A stretch of 64,000 bases of DNA from Effrenium voratum (lineage: Eukaryota; Sar; Dinophyceae; Suessiales; Symbiodiniaceae). Shown one piece after another: positions 1-31,940 of this stretch (the first letter of the stretch is position 1; each line of letters opens with the position of its first letter). A program made the translations under genes and the position numbers. The notes below the pieces were generated by a model. That model did no database searches, had not been told where the DNA came from, and saw nothing but the letters and a program-made list of their open reading frames with translations. The stretch covers positions 149,501 to 213,500 of the forward strand of contig CAUJNA010002902.1 in assembly GCA_963377175.1 (NCBI GenBank). Direction: 5' to 3'.

Positions 1-3000
1 CTAAGGATCCGCTTCCCAGGCGGACCCGGGCCGGGCATGGCTCCAACCTTGAAGGGCCCACTCCGTCATCCGTCGCTGACGCTGCAAAAAAGGAAAACTC
101 ATAGACTCGGAACAGCACAGCATGAGTCACTAAACTCACTACTGCAGACTTGGCTACCTGACCAAAGGCGAAGTGTGATACATCGAAGCCCAGTCAAAAT
201 TTGTATGCTCGGGCTGTTGCCATCACATCCCGTTCCGGCCTCAAGTGGCCTTGATGCATGTCTGACATGACCTTTTAGTGGGCACTGGCATCAGGTAAGC
301 TTGCTATTGATAGTTGTGAGATTTTGCAGAGGAAACAATCTGCTAAGCTACTCTCCATGCACGCACGCACACTCACACACCGGCCCCACCACATCTTCAC
401 ATCGAAGACTCATGGAGCAAAGCGTAGCCGCGCCCTCTTTTCCGCTAGCTCACAGCTGGGCTCTAGCTACCCAAGCGGCGGCCCCACATTTTTCGATGTT
501 TTAGTGCGGTCTAGATGGGAACCAACAGCCTCATGGCTTCCACGAAAAATGTGCGTGATTTCTTCCATCAAATGCGAGGTATGGGGCAGCCCTTGGGCTA
601 TGCAACTGTCTACTCAGACTGCCGGGCGCCTGAGGCGCGCAAAATCTCAGGCAAGTATACCTTCACGAGGACACTGCGTTTCCAAGGGCCCCAAGCATTT
701 TTCTAATACGGCAGTCTCAAAAGAACAGCCCCGCCACATGGTAGGTCATTTCGCTTTAGTCCTCAAGTAATCACGCGGGGCTACAAATGCAAGCAAGGCA
801 CCTGTCGCCTCCATTTGCAGGGCATTTGCTCTCCATATGCAATAGCATTTGCTAAGCTTAAGACCCTATGCAAACAATAACCTCTCCCTATTAAATTAGC
901 ATAATGCTAGGAACCAATCCATCAGCTTCGATGAGACTTCCGATTGGGCACAATGACCCTCAGCAGCGCATCCTTGTTCATGAACTGGCCATGTTCATCA
1001 GCAGCATCTTACACGGACCCCGACTTGCTGTGCACATCACGAGATCAGTTCAATTCTTCACATCTAAGTCATCAACTGCACAGTTTAACTATGCCGATTG
1101 CACCTTGCGACCTTCAATTGTCTGATTTGCCTGCTTCAAGTTTGAAGCCGCCTGCTGATTTAACTTGCAAAACCAGGTGCTTTCATCTACTCTATCTCGT
1201 CTCATATCGCCTCCAGATTGAGTTGGAACATGTCAGAGTCCTTCTTTCTTTGCCTGTCAACTTGTCCCTCAGAAAGTATAAAGTCCAGAAACCCAGGGAC
1301 TGGGCCACGGTGGAAATCGCAATGGATATGTGAAGCCCATTTTCATGGGAGTGGAAACTATGGGAACCTTGAGCACAAAACATCTTCATCATTGGGGTGG
1401 GGCGCCTTTAATGGACGCTTGGCTGGTCAAGGAGCCCCCGTGTCTGCACTTCCATGATCTTACATGCTTCTACCCTGCGAGAGACATGGGCGACTGGAAC
1501 CCCCCTCCCCAACTCCATGCTTCAAGGGCACAAACCTGCCCTGGCCACCCAAAGAAACATACTGGTCAGCGAAGCTCAACATTTCACCAGGGCAACAGTA
1601 GCTGGCAGAATCTACTTAATTTGATATTTGGGCAAAATCTGTAGCCAACATGGGAGCCAAGGAATAACACATGCGGTCCACATCCTGGTGGCTTAATTTG
1701 ACCCATACCCATAGGGCTAAAGGGGGATACCTAAATCCAAACGGAAGCTTATGCCATCTTTGGAGGCCGTGCCTTGCGCTGCCCTGGCGTCTGCAATCCA
1801 CACCTCCACAGCTCGATGCAGCTCCGCCTGAGCGAGACATCTTGAACAACTTGCCAAGCATGAATCATGAAAAGCCTGCAAGGCTCTCTGGGCAGGTTGG
1901 GGAAGCTTCATCTGGACTTGCGGGTGATGCTAAGAGTTGGAACACTGGCAACTTGTGCATTGTCATTTAAGCTCACCCCCTTTTTGTATTGAACCCTTGC
2001 CCAGTACCAGGACATCACTATGTGCCCACACACGCATTTTAAGCTCACAAGGGTTCTAAAGGTTCTGCGTAATATTTGTTTGCAAGGGGTCTGCAACCCG
2101 AGCCCTGCCATCTCAATCTCGAAAGTTAAGGGCGTCCTGGATTTAAGGACGCGAAGTTGTGGCTGGCGGAAAAGCACACAGCTCTTCCAAAGTTCTTCGT
2201 TCTCCTTGTTCAGGATGCCTTTCACAGGGGTGGGGAATACTCAACATGTGTCGAGGGCGCTTGGCTCTGCGCCGTTGATTCAAGCTGTTTGACATACCCT
2301 GCAAATGCACCAACGCTTCGGACCTTGAAGGCATTTGTTGTGCAAGCACCCGCGAGCTTGATTCAGGTTTTTCGGTTTTTATATATATATATATACATAT
2401 ATATATACATGTTGATCCCACACATATAGATATATATATATATAAACATGGGGTCTACTTGAACACTGTATTAGTGCAGACTGCATATGAACCAGAAATA
2501 CAACATATTGTTTTCTGTGTGCTTCAAATGGAAGGCAAGATACTGGGACTGGGAACCTCGTTTGTGTGGCTGTCTATCCCCCAACCCCCCCCTGCAGCCC
2601 GCCTCGAGGATTTTGAAATATTCCTCTCGTGTGGCAGCGATGGCCCTCCTTACCTGGCCAAAGGCCCGTAGCGTGATTCTGGCTTTCAGCACGTAAGCCG
2701 AGGAAAAGGACCAAGGCTGGGTGCTAAATCAAATGGACAAAAAACACAAGCTCCCCTCCAACAATGAAAGCTGACAGGAGGCCCATCCGCTTCTCGTTTC
2801 CTGTTTGGAAACTTGGGAATGGCGATTTAGCACCCAGCAGCCTTTCAATCCACTGCTCGCATGCATGGAAATTCCCATGACCATCCTTAAACATCGCACT
2901 GCGAACTGTCCCGAAAAGTATTCGCATTCATTGAACAGGAGACGGTGAAGCTGCGCAAGCTGCAGAGAATGGCAAAGATATTCCCGAACCCGAACGCCTA

Positions 3001-3190
3001 ATAGGCTCATAAACATCAAACACAATCATTTGTCAACCGTGCATAAAGGCACACACCCTTCTCTTGCCCACAGAGTGCAACTTGTGAGCTCAAAGCCTCC
3101 AAGTTACGTGCAGTCAAACCCCACATGCTGAGAAACGTGAGTTCCACTTGACAGCGAAATGCTGCAAGTGAATGTGACACTGCAAGCCGC
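1..3190. other. No recognised gene (3.2 kb)
   Basis: I find no exon with convincing protein character on either strand here. The open frames are short, overlap on both strands and show no motif. The only structured sequence is a TA-rich microsatellite near 2380-2445. The stretch lies downstream, in the minus-strand sense, of the EF-hand/WD40 gene and next to the satellite element that starts at 3205. It may be intergenic or contain distal 3' exons I cannot see. Confidence 0.5.
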
Positions 3191-3194
3191 ACAC

Positions 3195-3204
3195 CCCTGT
3201 CTGA
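3195..3204. repeat. Putative target-site duplication of element B, left
   Basis: CCCTGTCTGA stands immediately outside the first GGATCAAAAA module of element B. An identical 10-mer is at 5446-5455 just outside the last inverted module. A direct repeat flanking inverted termini is the usual mark of a transposition event. At 10 bp an accidental match is unlikely but not impossible. Confidence 0.5.
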
Positions 3205-3499
3205 CGAAAGGGTGCAGGATCAAAAAATAATTTTTTACGGGATCAAAAAATTTATCGACACCCGGATCAAAAACAAATTATTTACAGGATCAAAAACAAA
3301 TTATCTGGCCTGGGGGTGCAAAAGCGCTGTAATTTACATCATTTTCGGGCAACAGCGCGCACATTTTACGGCTCCAGCTGTAAAATGGACACTTTCCAAT
3401 ACAAGCGCAGTACGCGAAGGTCCCTTTGGCAGCTCCAGTTCGAAAATCACAACTTTTCAGATACAAGCGCAGTTCTATCAACGAATCTAGCATCGGTTG

Positions 3500-5090
3500 A
3501 ATGCCTGTAGGGTTGGCTTAAGGTTGTGTAGGGTTAATGTAGGTTGGGTTTCGGATGGGTTTGGGGTGGGTTCAGGCTTGGCTTAGGGACGGTTTGGGGT
3601 TTGTTTACGGTGGGTGGATTTAGGTTGGTTTAGGGTAGGTTTAGGTGTTGGTTTGCGGGTTTAGGGTGAGTTTAGGGTTGCTTTAGGGTGGGTTTAGGGT
3701 GGGTTTAGGGGTGGCTTAGGGTTGGCCTGGGAATGAATTAGGGTTGGGTTAAGGGATGGTTTAGGCTAAGTTTACGGTGGTTTAGGGTAAGTGTAGGGTA
3801 GGGTTAGGGCAGGTTTAAGGTTGGTTTAGGGTTGGTTTAGGCTGGTTTAGGGTTGGTTTAAGTTGGGTTTAGGGTGGTTCTAGGTTGGCCTCGGGTAGGT
3901 TTAGGGTGGGTTTAGGGTGGTTTAGAGTTTAGGGTCGGTTGAAGGTCAGTAGGGTTGGTTTAGGGTGGGTTTAGGGTTGGATGAGGTTTGGTTAGGGTTG
4001 CTTTAGGGTTGGTTTGGCTGGGCTAAGGCTTGGTTTAGGGTGGGTTTAGGTTTGGTTTGGGGCTTGAAATTTGTTTATGGTTTTTAAGGAAAATTTAGGG
4101 TAGGTCTCGGGCAGGTTTAGGGCGGGTTTAGGGTTGGCTTAGGTTGGTTTTGGGTCTGTTTAGTGTAGTTTTCGGGTGGGCTTAGGCTGGGTTTAGTGCC
4201 GGTTTACGTGGCTTAGGGTTGGGTTAAGGGATGGTTTAGGCTAAGTTTACGGTGGTTTAGGGTAAGTGTAGGGTAGGGTTAGGGCAGGTTTAGGGTTGGT
4301 TTAGGGTTGGTTTAGGCTGGGTTTAGGGTTGGCTTAAGGTTGTGTAGGGTTGGTTTCAAGGTTGGTTTAGGGTTAACTTTTGTTGGGTTTCGGGTAGGTT
4401 TGGGGTTGGCTTAGGTTGGTTTAGGGTTGGTTTTGGATTGGTTTAGGGTGGGTTTAGGTTTAGGTTAGGGTCTGTTTAGGGTGGGTTTAGGGTGGGTTTA
4501 GGGAGGGTTTTGGGTTTGTTTGCGGTGGGTGGATTTTGGTTGGTTTAGGGTAGGTTTAGGTTGGGTTTAGGGTGGTTTTAGGTTGGCTTCGGGTAGGTGT
4601 AGGGTTGGTTTGCGGGTTTAGGGTGAGTTTAGGGTTGCTTTAGGGTTGGGTTAAGGGTTGGTTTAGGCTGGGTTTAGGGTTGGCTTAAGGTTGTGTAGGG
4701 TTGGTTTCAAGGTTGGTTTAGGGTTAATTTTGGTTGGGTTTCGGGTGGGTTTGGAGTTTCGGGTGGGTTTGGGGTTGGTTTAGGATTGGTTCAGGGTGGG
4801 TTTAGGTTTAGTTTAGGGTCTGTTTAGGGTGGGTTTAGGGTGGGTTTAGGGAGGGTGTTGGGTTTTTTTGCGGTGGGTGGATTTTGGTTGGGTAGGTTTA
4901 GGTTGGGTTTAGGGTGGTTTTAGGTTGGCTTAGGGTAGGTTTAGGGTAGGTTTAGGGTGGGTTTAGGATTGGTTTAGGGCGGGTTTAGGGTTGGTTTAAA
5001 AGTTGCGCAGGGTCGGTTTCAAGGTTGGTTTGTAGGTTGGTTTTGGGTTGGTTTAGGGTGAGTGTAGTTTGGTTTAGGGTCGGTTTCGGG
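3500..5090 (+). repeat. Degenerate TTTAGGG-type satellite
   Basis: About 1.6 kb in which GGTTTAGGG recurs roughly every 10 bp with GT-rich fillers of variable length. Long sub-blocks repeat within it; for example the run beginning near 3740 recurs near 4210, and the one near 4330 recurs near 4690. TTTAGGG is the telomeric heptamer of plants and of dinoflagellates, but exact tandem heptamers are absent, so this is a telomere-like interstitial satellite and not a functional telomere. Related smaller blocks lie near 9240-9330, 14360-14970 and 22880-23120. Confidence 0.85.
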
Positions 5091-5094
5091 TAGG

Positions 5095-5370
5095 AGAGCA
5101 GGCCAGGAGACCAGCAGACCAGGAGACCAAGAGACCAGGAGACCAGGAGACCAGGAGACCAGGAGACCAAGGACCAGGAGACAAGACACAGGAGACCAAG
5201 GACCAGGAGACCAGGAGACCAGGAGACCAGGAGACCAGGAGACCAGGCGACCAGGAGACACGGGGACAGGACACCAGAAGACCAGGGACCAGGACCAGCA
5301 GGAGACATGGGGACCAGGAGACCAAGGACCAGGAGACCAGGAGACCAGGAGAGCAGGGGACCGGAGACTA
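5095..5370 (+). repeat. CCAGGAGA minisatellite
   Basis: The 8-mer CCAGGAGA repeats with occasional CCAAGGA variants. On the minus strand it reads as a Leu/Val/Ser/Trp/Pro-rich open frame, which is an artefact of the repeat. It lies inside element B, directly next to the TTTAGGG-type satellite. Confidence 0.85.
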
Positions 5371-5455
5371 GGTCTCAATAATTTGTTTTTGATCCCCTAA
5401 ATAATTTTTTGTTGATCCACAAAATAATTTTTTTTTGATGCTCATCCCTGTCTGA

Positions 5456-6110
5456 AATCCCATCGCAAGATGAGTCACAATTTCAACAAGCCTGGTAATC
5501 AAATCGTCTACACGAAACCAAGCAATTAATCCAAAGGCCGGCCGCACGGTTTCCGTTGTCCTTCACTGGCCTGGGTTCTGATTGTGGCTAAGATGGGGCC
5601 AAACCTTTGCCCCAAGTGCGCAAAAAGCCTTGAAAGCTTGACGCGACGGCAGGCTGGAACAGGTGCCATCTGCGCTGATATGTCAAATTAAATGCATTGA
5701 GTTCCCAGACCTTTGCTCATCAAGGCACGGAACCCTGCAAATTCTGGCCTTTCATACAACCAATCGGCTTCCCTCAAACTTGGTGGTTTGGATTGGTTGG
5801 AGGTTAGGGGGTGGTTTCCCAGTTCCCCTGCCCCCCCTCCCCCCCCCCAAAAGCCAGAAGCTCAAATCCACCAATTTGGGTTTACCTGAACTAGGGAGCA
5901 CCTTGAAGGTCTTCGCACCATTTGCGCGTCTCTATTTTTAGAACCTGGTCTTCGGCCTTCCTTTTGAATTTTGGTGTCCCCCTTAAAAACCAACCCCCCA
6001 AACACGGGCTTTTCATGTCACCCCCCAAAAAAGCGGCGACGATCCCTTCGCCAAAAGCGGTCGCCCCTCGCGCCGCACCCGCGCGCGAAGACTTCCGCCC
6101 CAAGACGCGA
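5456..6110. other. No recognised gene
   Basis: Between element B and the tentative exon near 6.1 kb I see only non-coding sequence with a C-rich run near 5815-5850. It resembles the introns elsewhere in the window in its stretches of GGGTTTCCC- and CCACCAAT-like sequence. Confidence 0.4.
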
Positions 6111-6114
6111 AGGC

Positions 6115-6182
6115 CTCCTCCTCGAAGTCCTTGCGCTGCATCAGCTCCAGGCCGCGGCTCATGGCCATGTCCAGGCCCACGC
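6115..6182 (-). CDS. Tentative 3' exon, EF-hand/WD40 gene
   Basis: GC-rich segment reading GLDMAMSRGLELMQRKDF and then EEE on the minus strand, between a possible AG acceptor (AG|GCGTGG) and a GC donor (GAG|GCCTTC). Its composition and codon usage match the confirmed exons and contrast with the surrounding sequence. The phase does not join directly to the 8955-9019 exon, so at least one exon between them is missing. It could instead belong to another downstream gene. Confidence 0.4.
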
Positions 6183-7215
6183 CTCGCCGGGGTTTGGCGT
6201 CGCGGCGCGTTTTTCAGCGCTCGGCGCGGAACCGCGGGGAATTCGGCGTGGAATTGTGCCTTCTGTTGGTGGGAGGAAGGGGATTCATCCCTGGGGCCTG
6301 GAATAAACCCCAGAAAACACCGGCCAACCTGTCATGGTTTGATTCTCAGGCAAATCAACCATAGCGGGTTTGAGTTAATGACCCCATATAAATCAACCAG
6401 TTTCTTGATGGGGGGGGTGCTTCTCCCTGGGCTTAGTCGGGAATCAGACCACTTTTGGAGGGGAACACCCCCTATTAATAAACAGGTGGTGATTAATTTT
6501 CAGAAGACAGGCACCAAAAACCATCATATTTCCCACTACACAGCGTGAACAATGCTCATCCCTGCATGTTCAATTCTCCCACCCGTTTGGGATCATTGGC
6601 TTAGTGCTTTTGGGCCCTGAAACACCCTGTGGCCGGGGGCGTGCTGCTGTTTGGTGGAAGCTCCACTGGAACACAATTGAACCTTTGCCGGTCACACATG
6701 GTTCCCGGTGGCATCTTGTTCAAGTGGCTTGGACAAATCCAATTGGATCAATTTCTTGCTGGCTTGTGGCAAAACAGCTTTTCCCTCATTTGCTCATCCC
6801 TGAACGTCGGCCAGTTGAGGAACTTGCCTGGAGAAAACGACCAGCCTCCGAAAAAGAACAGCCTCGGCTTAAGCAAGCCAAAGCGAGCTTCTAGGTTTGC
6901 TCCCTGGGGAGCCCTGACCGAAAACGGTTGCGCTACGCCCAAATCACTCCCCGGGGAACCTTTCAACCCCTGGGCGTTTGGGAGTTCTCGGGCTGCCAGC
7001 TCAAGGTACCAAGCACCTGTCTTAGGGATGAATCCCCACCAAAAGGGGACACTCCCAGGCAGCCCAAATCCGAAGGCCTGGGAAGCCCTCCAGTGCGGTC
7101 ACCCTGGCTAGCAGGGGACTCTTTTTTTTCTTTCTCCCGGACACGCCAGAGAGGCAGGCCCTTTTCGAGGAGATATCCCCCAGCGCAGGGGACTATGAAT
7201 TTGAAGGGTTTAGTA

Positions 7216-7216
7216 C

Positions 7217-7272
<56 letters not shown>

Positions 7273-7300
7273 TTATTATTTTTATTATCATTATTATTAG
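7216..7300 (+). repeat. (ATT)n microsatellite
   Basis: Uninterrupted and slightly degenerate ATT triplets followed by a short TA run. It lies in non-coding sequence of the minus-strand transcription unit. The leucine-rich open frame across it is an artefact. Confidence 0.95.
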
Positions 7301-7394
7301 TTCTGCTGTATATATATATATGTATATTTATCTATTGGGAGGCAGAAACCACTGGCCCTCACCTCACCTCCTCCCGTCTCCCGTCGCCGCTTTC

Positions 7395-7512
7395 CGTGCG
7401 CCTGCCACGCCGCCCAGCAGCGCCGCCGGCCCGGCCAGGCCGACGCCCAGGGCCTTGACGAAGGGCGCCGCCAGCTTCGCGGTCACCGCCTTCCCCGCCA
7501 GGGCGCCTGACT
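7395..7512 (-). CDS. Tentative exon, Gly/Ala-rich segment
   Basis: The minus strand reads GALAGKAVTAKLAAPF followed by VKALGVGLAGPAAL, a Gly/Ala-rich helical or membrane-like stretch in a GC-rich island within lower-GC sequence. Boundaries are uncertain; AAG|GCCCTG is a possible GC donor. A similar string (ALGVGGALAGKA) occurs in the exon near 29.9 kb. Either strand is open here, so this is a weak call. Confidence 0.3.
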
Positions 7513-8954
7513 TCTCGTCCGTTTTGGTTCGTTCTTTCCCCTTCGCCCTGGAAAGGAGGCGTGCTTTTTCGTTTTTTTTTCCCCTAGGACCCCATTTCCT
7601 TCGGAAAGAGGAGGCGCGCTTTTCTCCGAGGAGGCTGGAGTGTGCTTTTTTGGTTCGGAGTGTCTGGAACGTGGCTTTTGTTCGCCCAAAGAAGCGGGTT
7701 GTTCTCTGAGGAGTGGGTTCTTTTTTGTGCGGAGCGGGCTAGGTTCCGGAAGGAAACAATGGGGTGATGGGATGTCACCTGTTTCAACATCGGCGCCGAA
7801 CACTTTTCGCCCTTGTTGGTCCAAAAAACCACCACCAGCAATTAACACATGCAAAACAAAATGGAGGATGGGAACCCGCTCTAGGTTTGCAGTATGCTGC
7901 AGGCAAACTATGGATGGAAGGGCCATCAGACCTACATGACCTGATCGAAAATGCTCCTTACCTGTAGGGGACACATGTTGGGAAACTTCTGCCGGGACAC
8001 ACGCACACACACACACCACACACACAGCAACCAGTTATCAGCTGATAGCAGCTGGCGGGCTTGACACTCGCAAGCCCCCCTCACCCCCCACCTCACCCCA
8101 CCCCAGTGACCAAACTGGATGGATCAAAGCTTGTTCCTCCAAGGCCCTGGCACAATGGTAGAAATATGCTCAAGAATGTGAAGTACATGTCTAAGAGTTT
8201 AAGGAAGAACACCATAAACCCACCATACATAAGCAACAACACCAACGAAACCAACCGACTGCAGAGTCACCCTAGATATTTTAGAGGGATCCTTGTGTTA
8301 GGGATACGTTTCAGGGAGTGAAACTCTGAAAGCAACAAGTGGTGGACCTTCATTGGTTCAGAGACATCTCGAAGGGATTGAAAGGAAGCTGCCAACGGGA
8401 GCTTCTTACTCCGTCTGTGCCCTGCATATGCCAACAGGCCAACGTGAGCCTCTCGCAGCTGGGATGAACCCTCAAAAGCACAACAAATAGTGGCAACTGA
8501 TGTGGTGTGTGTGTTTGTCTACATGCGTTGGGCCTACCGAACGTGAAGCAACACGTTCAACACTTCTTGTAAGCGCCTTAATAAAACAGGAGGCTTCGCC
8601 TATCACCTGGCCTCCGCTCAATACATTCATTTTTCCCCCCTGCATTTGCAAAGAGAAAAACATATGGGGGGATGATTCTTCACCTATGTGCAATCCGGGG
8701 GGGGGGGGGGCATGCTGGCACATCTCTCTTTCTCGTCTGGGTGCAGTCTGAGGCCAATTCACCGCGGTCCACACACTAACATGCCAGCTTGTTTCCAGCT
8801 ACACATGGGGTCATTAACATGCCGTGGGCTGCTCCTGCGGGTGATCACAGTGGATCAATGCTTCTTGACACAATGTTTCTGATTTAAACTCGCTAGCTAG
8901 CGGCAGAAAATGACAGTAGGCTGTGAACACCCGGGCTGGGAGCAACCCATTCAC

Positions 8955-29234
<20,280 letters not shown>

Positions 29235-29524
29235 CTGACAAATAAATCGAGAGAGGGCGGCTTCATTCCCAAAACCGTATCCTTTGGAGTGTTCCAACTG
29301 GGCGTATCAAGGCCCCCGCATTAAGATTGGCTCAAAGGGCAGCGCAACAGGTTTTGGGGATTGCTTCGGAGTCCATGGAGTTGGTTGGAAGATCTTGGCT
29401 CAAGCATGGGAGGTTCAACCCTGGTCCAAGCGATCCCGATTGGTGCAAGAAACTGCAAGGAACGCCTCGGTTTTCTGTATTGACGCCTGTCCGACGGGCC
29501 CGGGCCTTCAGTGGAAGGCCCATG

Positions 29525-29569
29525 GGGTTGATCGCGAAGACTGAGTTCTCGGCTTCATCCACGGGGTCG
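29525..29569 (-). CDS. Tentative exon upstream of EF-hand 1
   Basis: Reads DPVDEAENSVFAINPMG after a possible acceptor (CTATGAG|CGACC) in a GC-rich island. It has coding character but no motif, its 3' limit is unknown, and its phase does not join directly to either neighbour. It could be part of the N-terminus of the EF-hand/WD40 protein or of a separate upstream gene. Confidence 0.35.
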
Positions 29570-29855
29570 CTCATAGCGGCCGGGCCGCCGGCGCTTGCCC
29601 CCCTCCCCCTCGCGCGTTTTCGCGCGTTTTCACGCTTAAGCGATCTACAAACCCTTGAGCCCGAAATTGGGCGGACGACCAGCACAAATGGTGGAAAGTA
29701 AGGAGTCCGACTGTCATTTTTTGTTCTGCCCGGCTCAAGAAATGATCATCGTGCCAGGCTTGCCCTCTGGTTTATGAGTTGACCAGTTTCAAAATAACCC
29801 TGCCGGTTACCTTGGCGCAGCAAGCCAGTAAAAGCTTCCCCCACGTGCCTCCTAC

Positions 29856-29927
29856 TTTGCCGGTGACCGCTGCTGAGGCTGCCTTTCCGGCCAGCGCGCC
29901 ACCAACACCCAAAGCGAGCGTCATCTC
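29856..29927 (-). CDS. Tentative exon: Gly/Ala-rich segment
   Basis: 24 codons, EMTLALGVGGALAGKAAS then AAVTGK, between AGCTCAG|GAG and a GT donor (GGCAAA|GTAGGA), phase 0 at both ends. The composition suggests a hydrophobic or membrane-active helix. A similar string appears in the weak exon near 7.4 kb. Function is not recognised. Confidence 0.45.
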
Positions 29928-31239
29928 CTGAGCTAGCCGTGCACCGCTGTGGATAATAAGTCGTCGCTCTGGGAGTCAAACCGATATAAAAACCATGATT
30001 GTCATCATCGAAATTGGGTCCCAAGGCGATGTTTTTAGTGCTGGGTTGAACCCTAGGGCTTCTATACCAAATGATTGCCCCCAAGGGGGGGGGGGGGTTC
30101 CTTGCAGCTTTTTCCCTTGTGGTTTGCCATTTTTGGTTCATTTTTAGTAGGGGTCCCAAAAGGTTCATCTTTTATTTCCAGGTCCTTTGGGCAAGTGAGT
30201 GTAAGCCCACATCCGCCAGACAATGTTTGCAAAATACACCCACGCCCACAAATCAGCACGACCCCCACCAAGTCCAAACAAGTCAGTAAGTTTTGAGGAA
30301 GATCCATTGAACCCTTCCACCCGCTAGGCGTATCACCAATTGAGCAGGGTCTCTTTGGACTGAGTTCTAACCTTTTGCCGAAGCTGCCGGCATCTTTTCG
30401 AACTGGGCAGGCACCGCCTGCGAGGCAAAAGAATTCACACCACTCAACCATCCAATTCCTGATGCCGTTTCGGGCAGAGGCCTCTGTCAAATCCAGTTGT
30501 GGGAGCGAATGACGAAGCAATGCAAAGCCACATGAAGTCTACTCTCCAGCAAGCTGAGTGGCCTTCACATTCCCCTCAGCCTGTCATGCTGCAAGACAAG
30601 GCAAGACAAGCCTTGATCTTGTGCAGCTGGGAAGACCAATCCAGACTCAGCTGCACCGCATCTTGCTGCGGCTTCTCCAGGTGAGTTGTGTGCCTACGGC
30701 GACTCACATCGTGGCCCAGGGGTGCTGGGACCACTCTGCCCCGTGCAAAAAAAAGGCGCCGCAAGTTTGGAACATGTTGGAGCCATCCCAGACAGTTGGC
30801 TTGCTCTAGAGATTCCATCGTAACCGTGTAAAGGGTGCTGTTCCCTTTGTTGGTGCAATGCTTGCAAAGTCCTTACCAGCATGCCTCGCCAGCCCTGATG
30901 CAAACTGACACCGCGCAGCAAAACACGGAAAAGAACTGCGCAACAAGGAAGGTAGCTGAACTCAGTGACCTAGCTGATCATTCGGGCTTGGATGCATTCT
31001 GGGCTCACCTGCGGCTATAGGCATATTCAAGTCCATGCCCGCCTGATCAACCTACGCAACACTCACAACCACATGATCTCCTAGGTGTTTTTTTCCAACT
31101 GGAAAGCGTTCGGCTCAGGCCCGAAAGCCCTTCGGCTAAGCAGGGAAGCTGAAGGAAGCGTTGTTTTCGTCGGGCCCCCAAAAAGAAATCCGCCCGCGAC
31201 GCCATGAGACGACCCGCTTTGAGACGCCAAAACGCCGAC

Positions 31240-31286
31240 CCGCCTCGACAGCTCCCTGACTACCTCGTCGTCCAGCTGCTTCAGAG
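31240..31286 (-). CDS. Tentative exon: coiled-coil segment
   Basis: Reads ALKQLDDEVVRELSRR, strongly helical and charged. Acceptors CACAG|CTCTG or TGAAG|CAG are both possible, as are GT donors GACGAG|GTAGTC and AGGCGG|GTCGGC. It fits with the other helical exons at 31.9-34.1 kb as one gene of unknown identity. Confidence 0.4.
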
Positions 31287-31895
31287 CTGTGCAGAAGCTG
31301 CCATGTGCGCGTGTCGCCTCGGATCCGTGCGAGCTTTGGGCCTTCAAGGGACGCGCGTGACCTTGGTGCCATGAAACTGCCACGCCCCCAAAATCCAGGG
31401 ACTGCCAAAGGACCTGGAAACAAAAGCTGAGCAGATTCCTTCCAGGTGTGCCCTTGAGCCATCTTACCGTTGCCAGTCTTGGCAGATACTCATGGACGTT
31501 GTCCTATCCTGCGCCATGCAAATGCACGAATTGTCATTCGCCTGGCCTCAAGTGATGTGGGCCACTGAGTGATACAGGGGGAGGCCTCAAACAAAAAACA
31601 CATACGAGGGAGTCAATATAATGGAGGGAATCGCTAAAACAATTTGAGTGTCAAAAACACTCCAAAAGTAGTTTCTATTGATTTAGTATTGTAGTATTTG
31701 TTCAGTATTGCCTAGAGTATCTCAGAGTTGCCTTAGGGCTTGCTTAGGATTTCCCAAGATTCAATTTTTTCAGGGGACACACATGTTGCATTGAGTACCG
31801 TCTTTTTCTCCAGAACTTGAATAATTCTGAATTCTTTCTCAAATTTGGTACCCTTTGATTTATCAGTGACCAGTGTTGACCCCTGATTAATGCAC

Positions 31896-31940
31896 GCGAC
31901 GGTGTCCGTTCGGTTGGGCACGCTGCTGTTCCAAGTGCAG
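31896..31940 (-). CDS. Tentative exon: coiled-coil segment
   Basis: 15 codons, LHLEQQRAQPNGHRR, between ACGAG|CTG and GTCGC|GTGCAT (GT), phase 0 at both ends. It is enclosed by an exact 12-bp inverted pair (TGTTGACCCCTG at 31874-31885 and its complement at 31977-31988), which is unusual for an exon. Confidence 0.35.

Larger units (their letters stand above)
3205..5445. mobile_element. Satellite-cored foldback-like element B
   Basis: The outer ends carry a short module (GGATCAAAAA followed by AAATTATTTA-like sequence, 22-24 bp) about four times in direct order at 3218-3305. The same module appears about three times in reverse complement at 5376-5440, giving imperfect inverted termini. The interior has a ~190-bp unique part with two ~45-bp subrepeats ending in ATACAAGCGCAG (3330-3480), then ~1.6 kb of degenerate GGTTTAGGG-type satellite and ~280 bp of a CCAGGAGA repeat. 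The 10-mer CCCTGTCTGA directly flanks both sides (3195-3204 and 5446-5455), as expected of a target-site duplication. No transposase frame is visible, so it would be non-autonomous. The superfamily is unknown. Confidence 0.55.

Noticed and set aside
3500..5090. Telomere or chromosome end
   Set aside because: Units are degenerate and irregular rather than exact TTTAGGG heptamers, and unique sequence with inverted modules lies on both sides.
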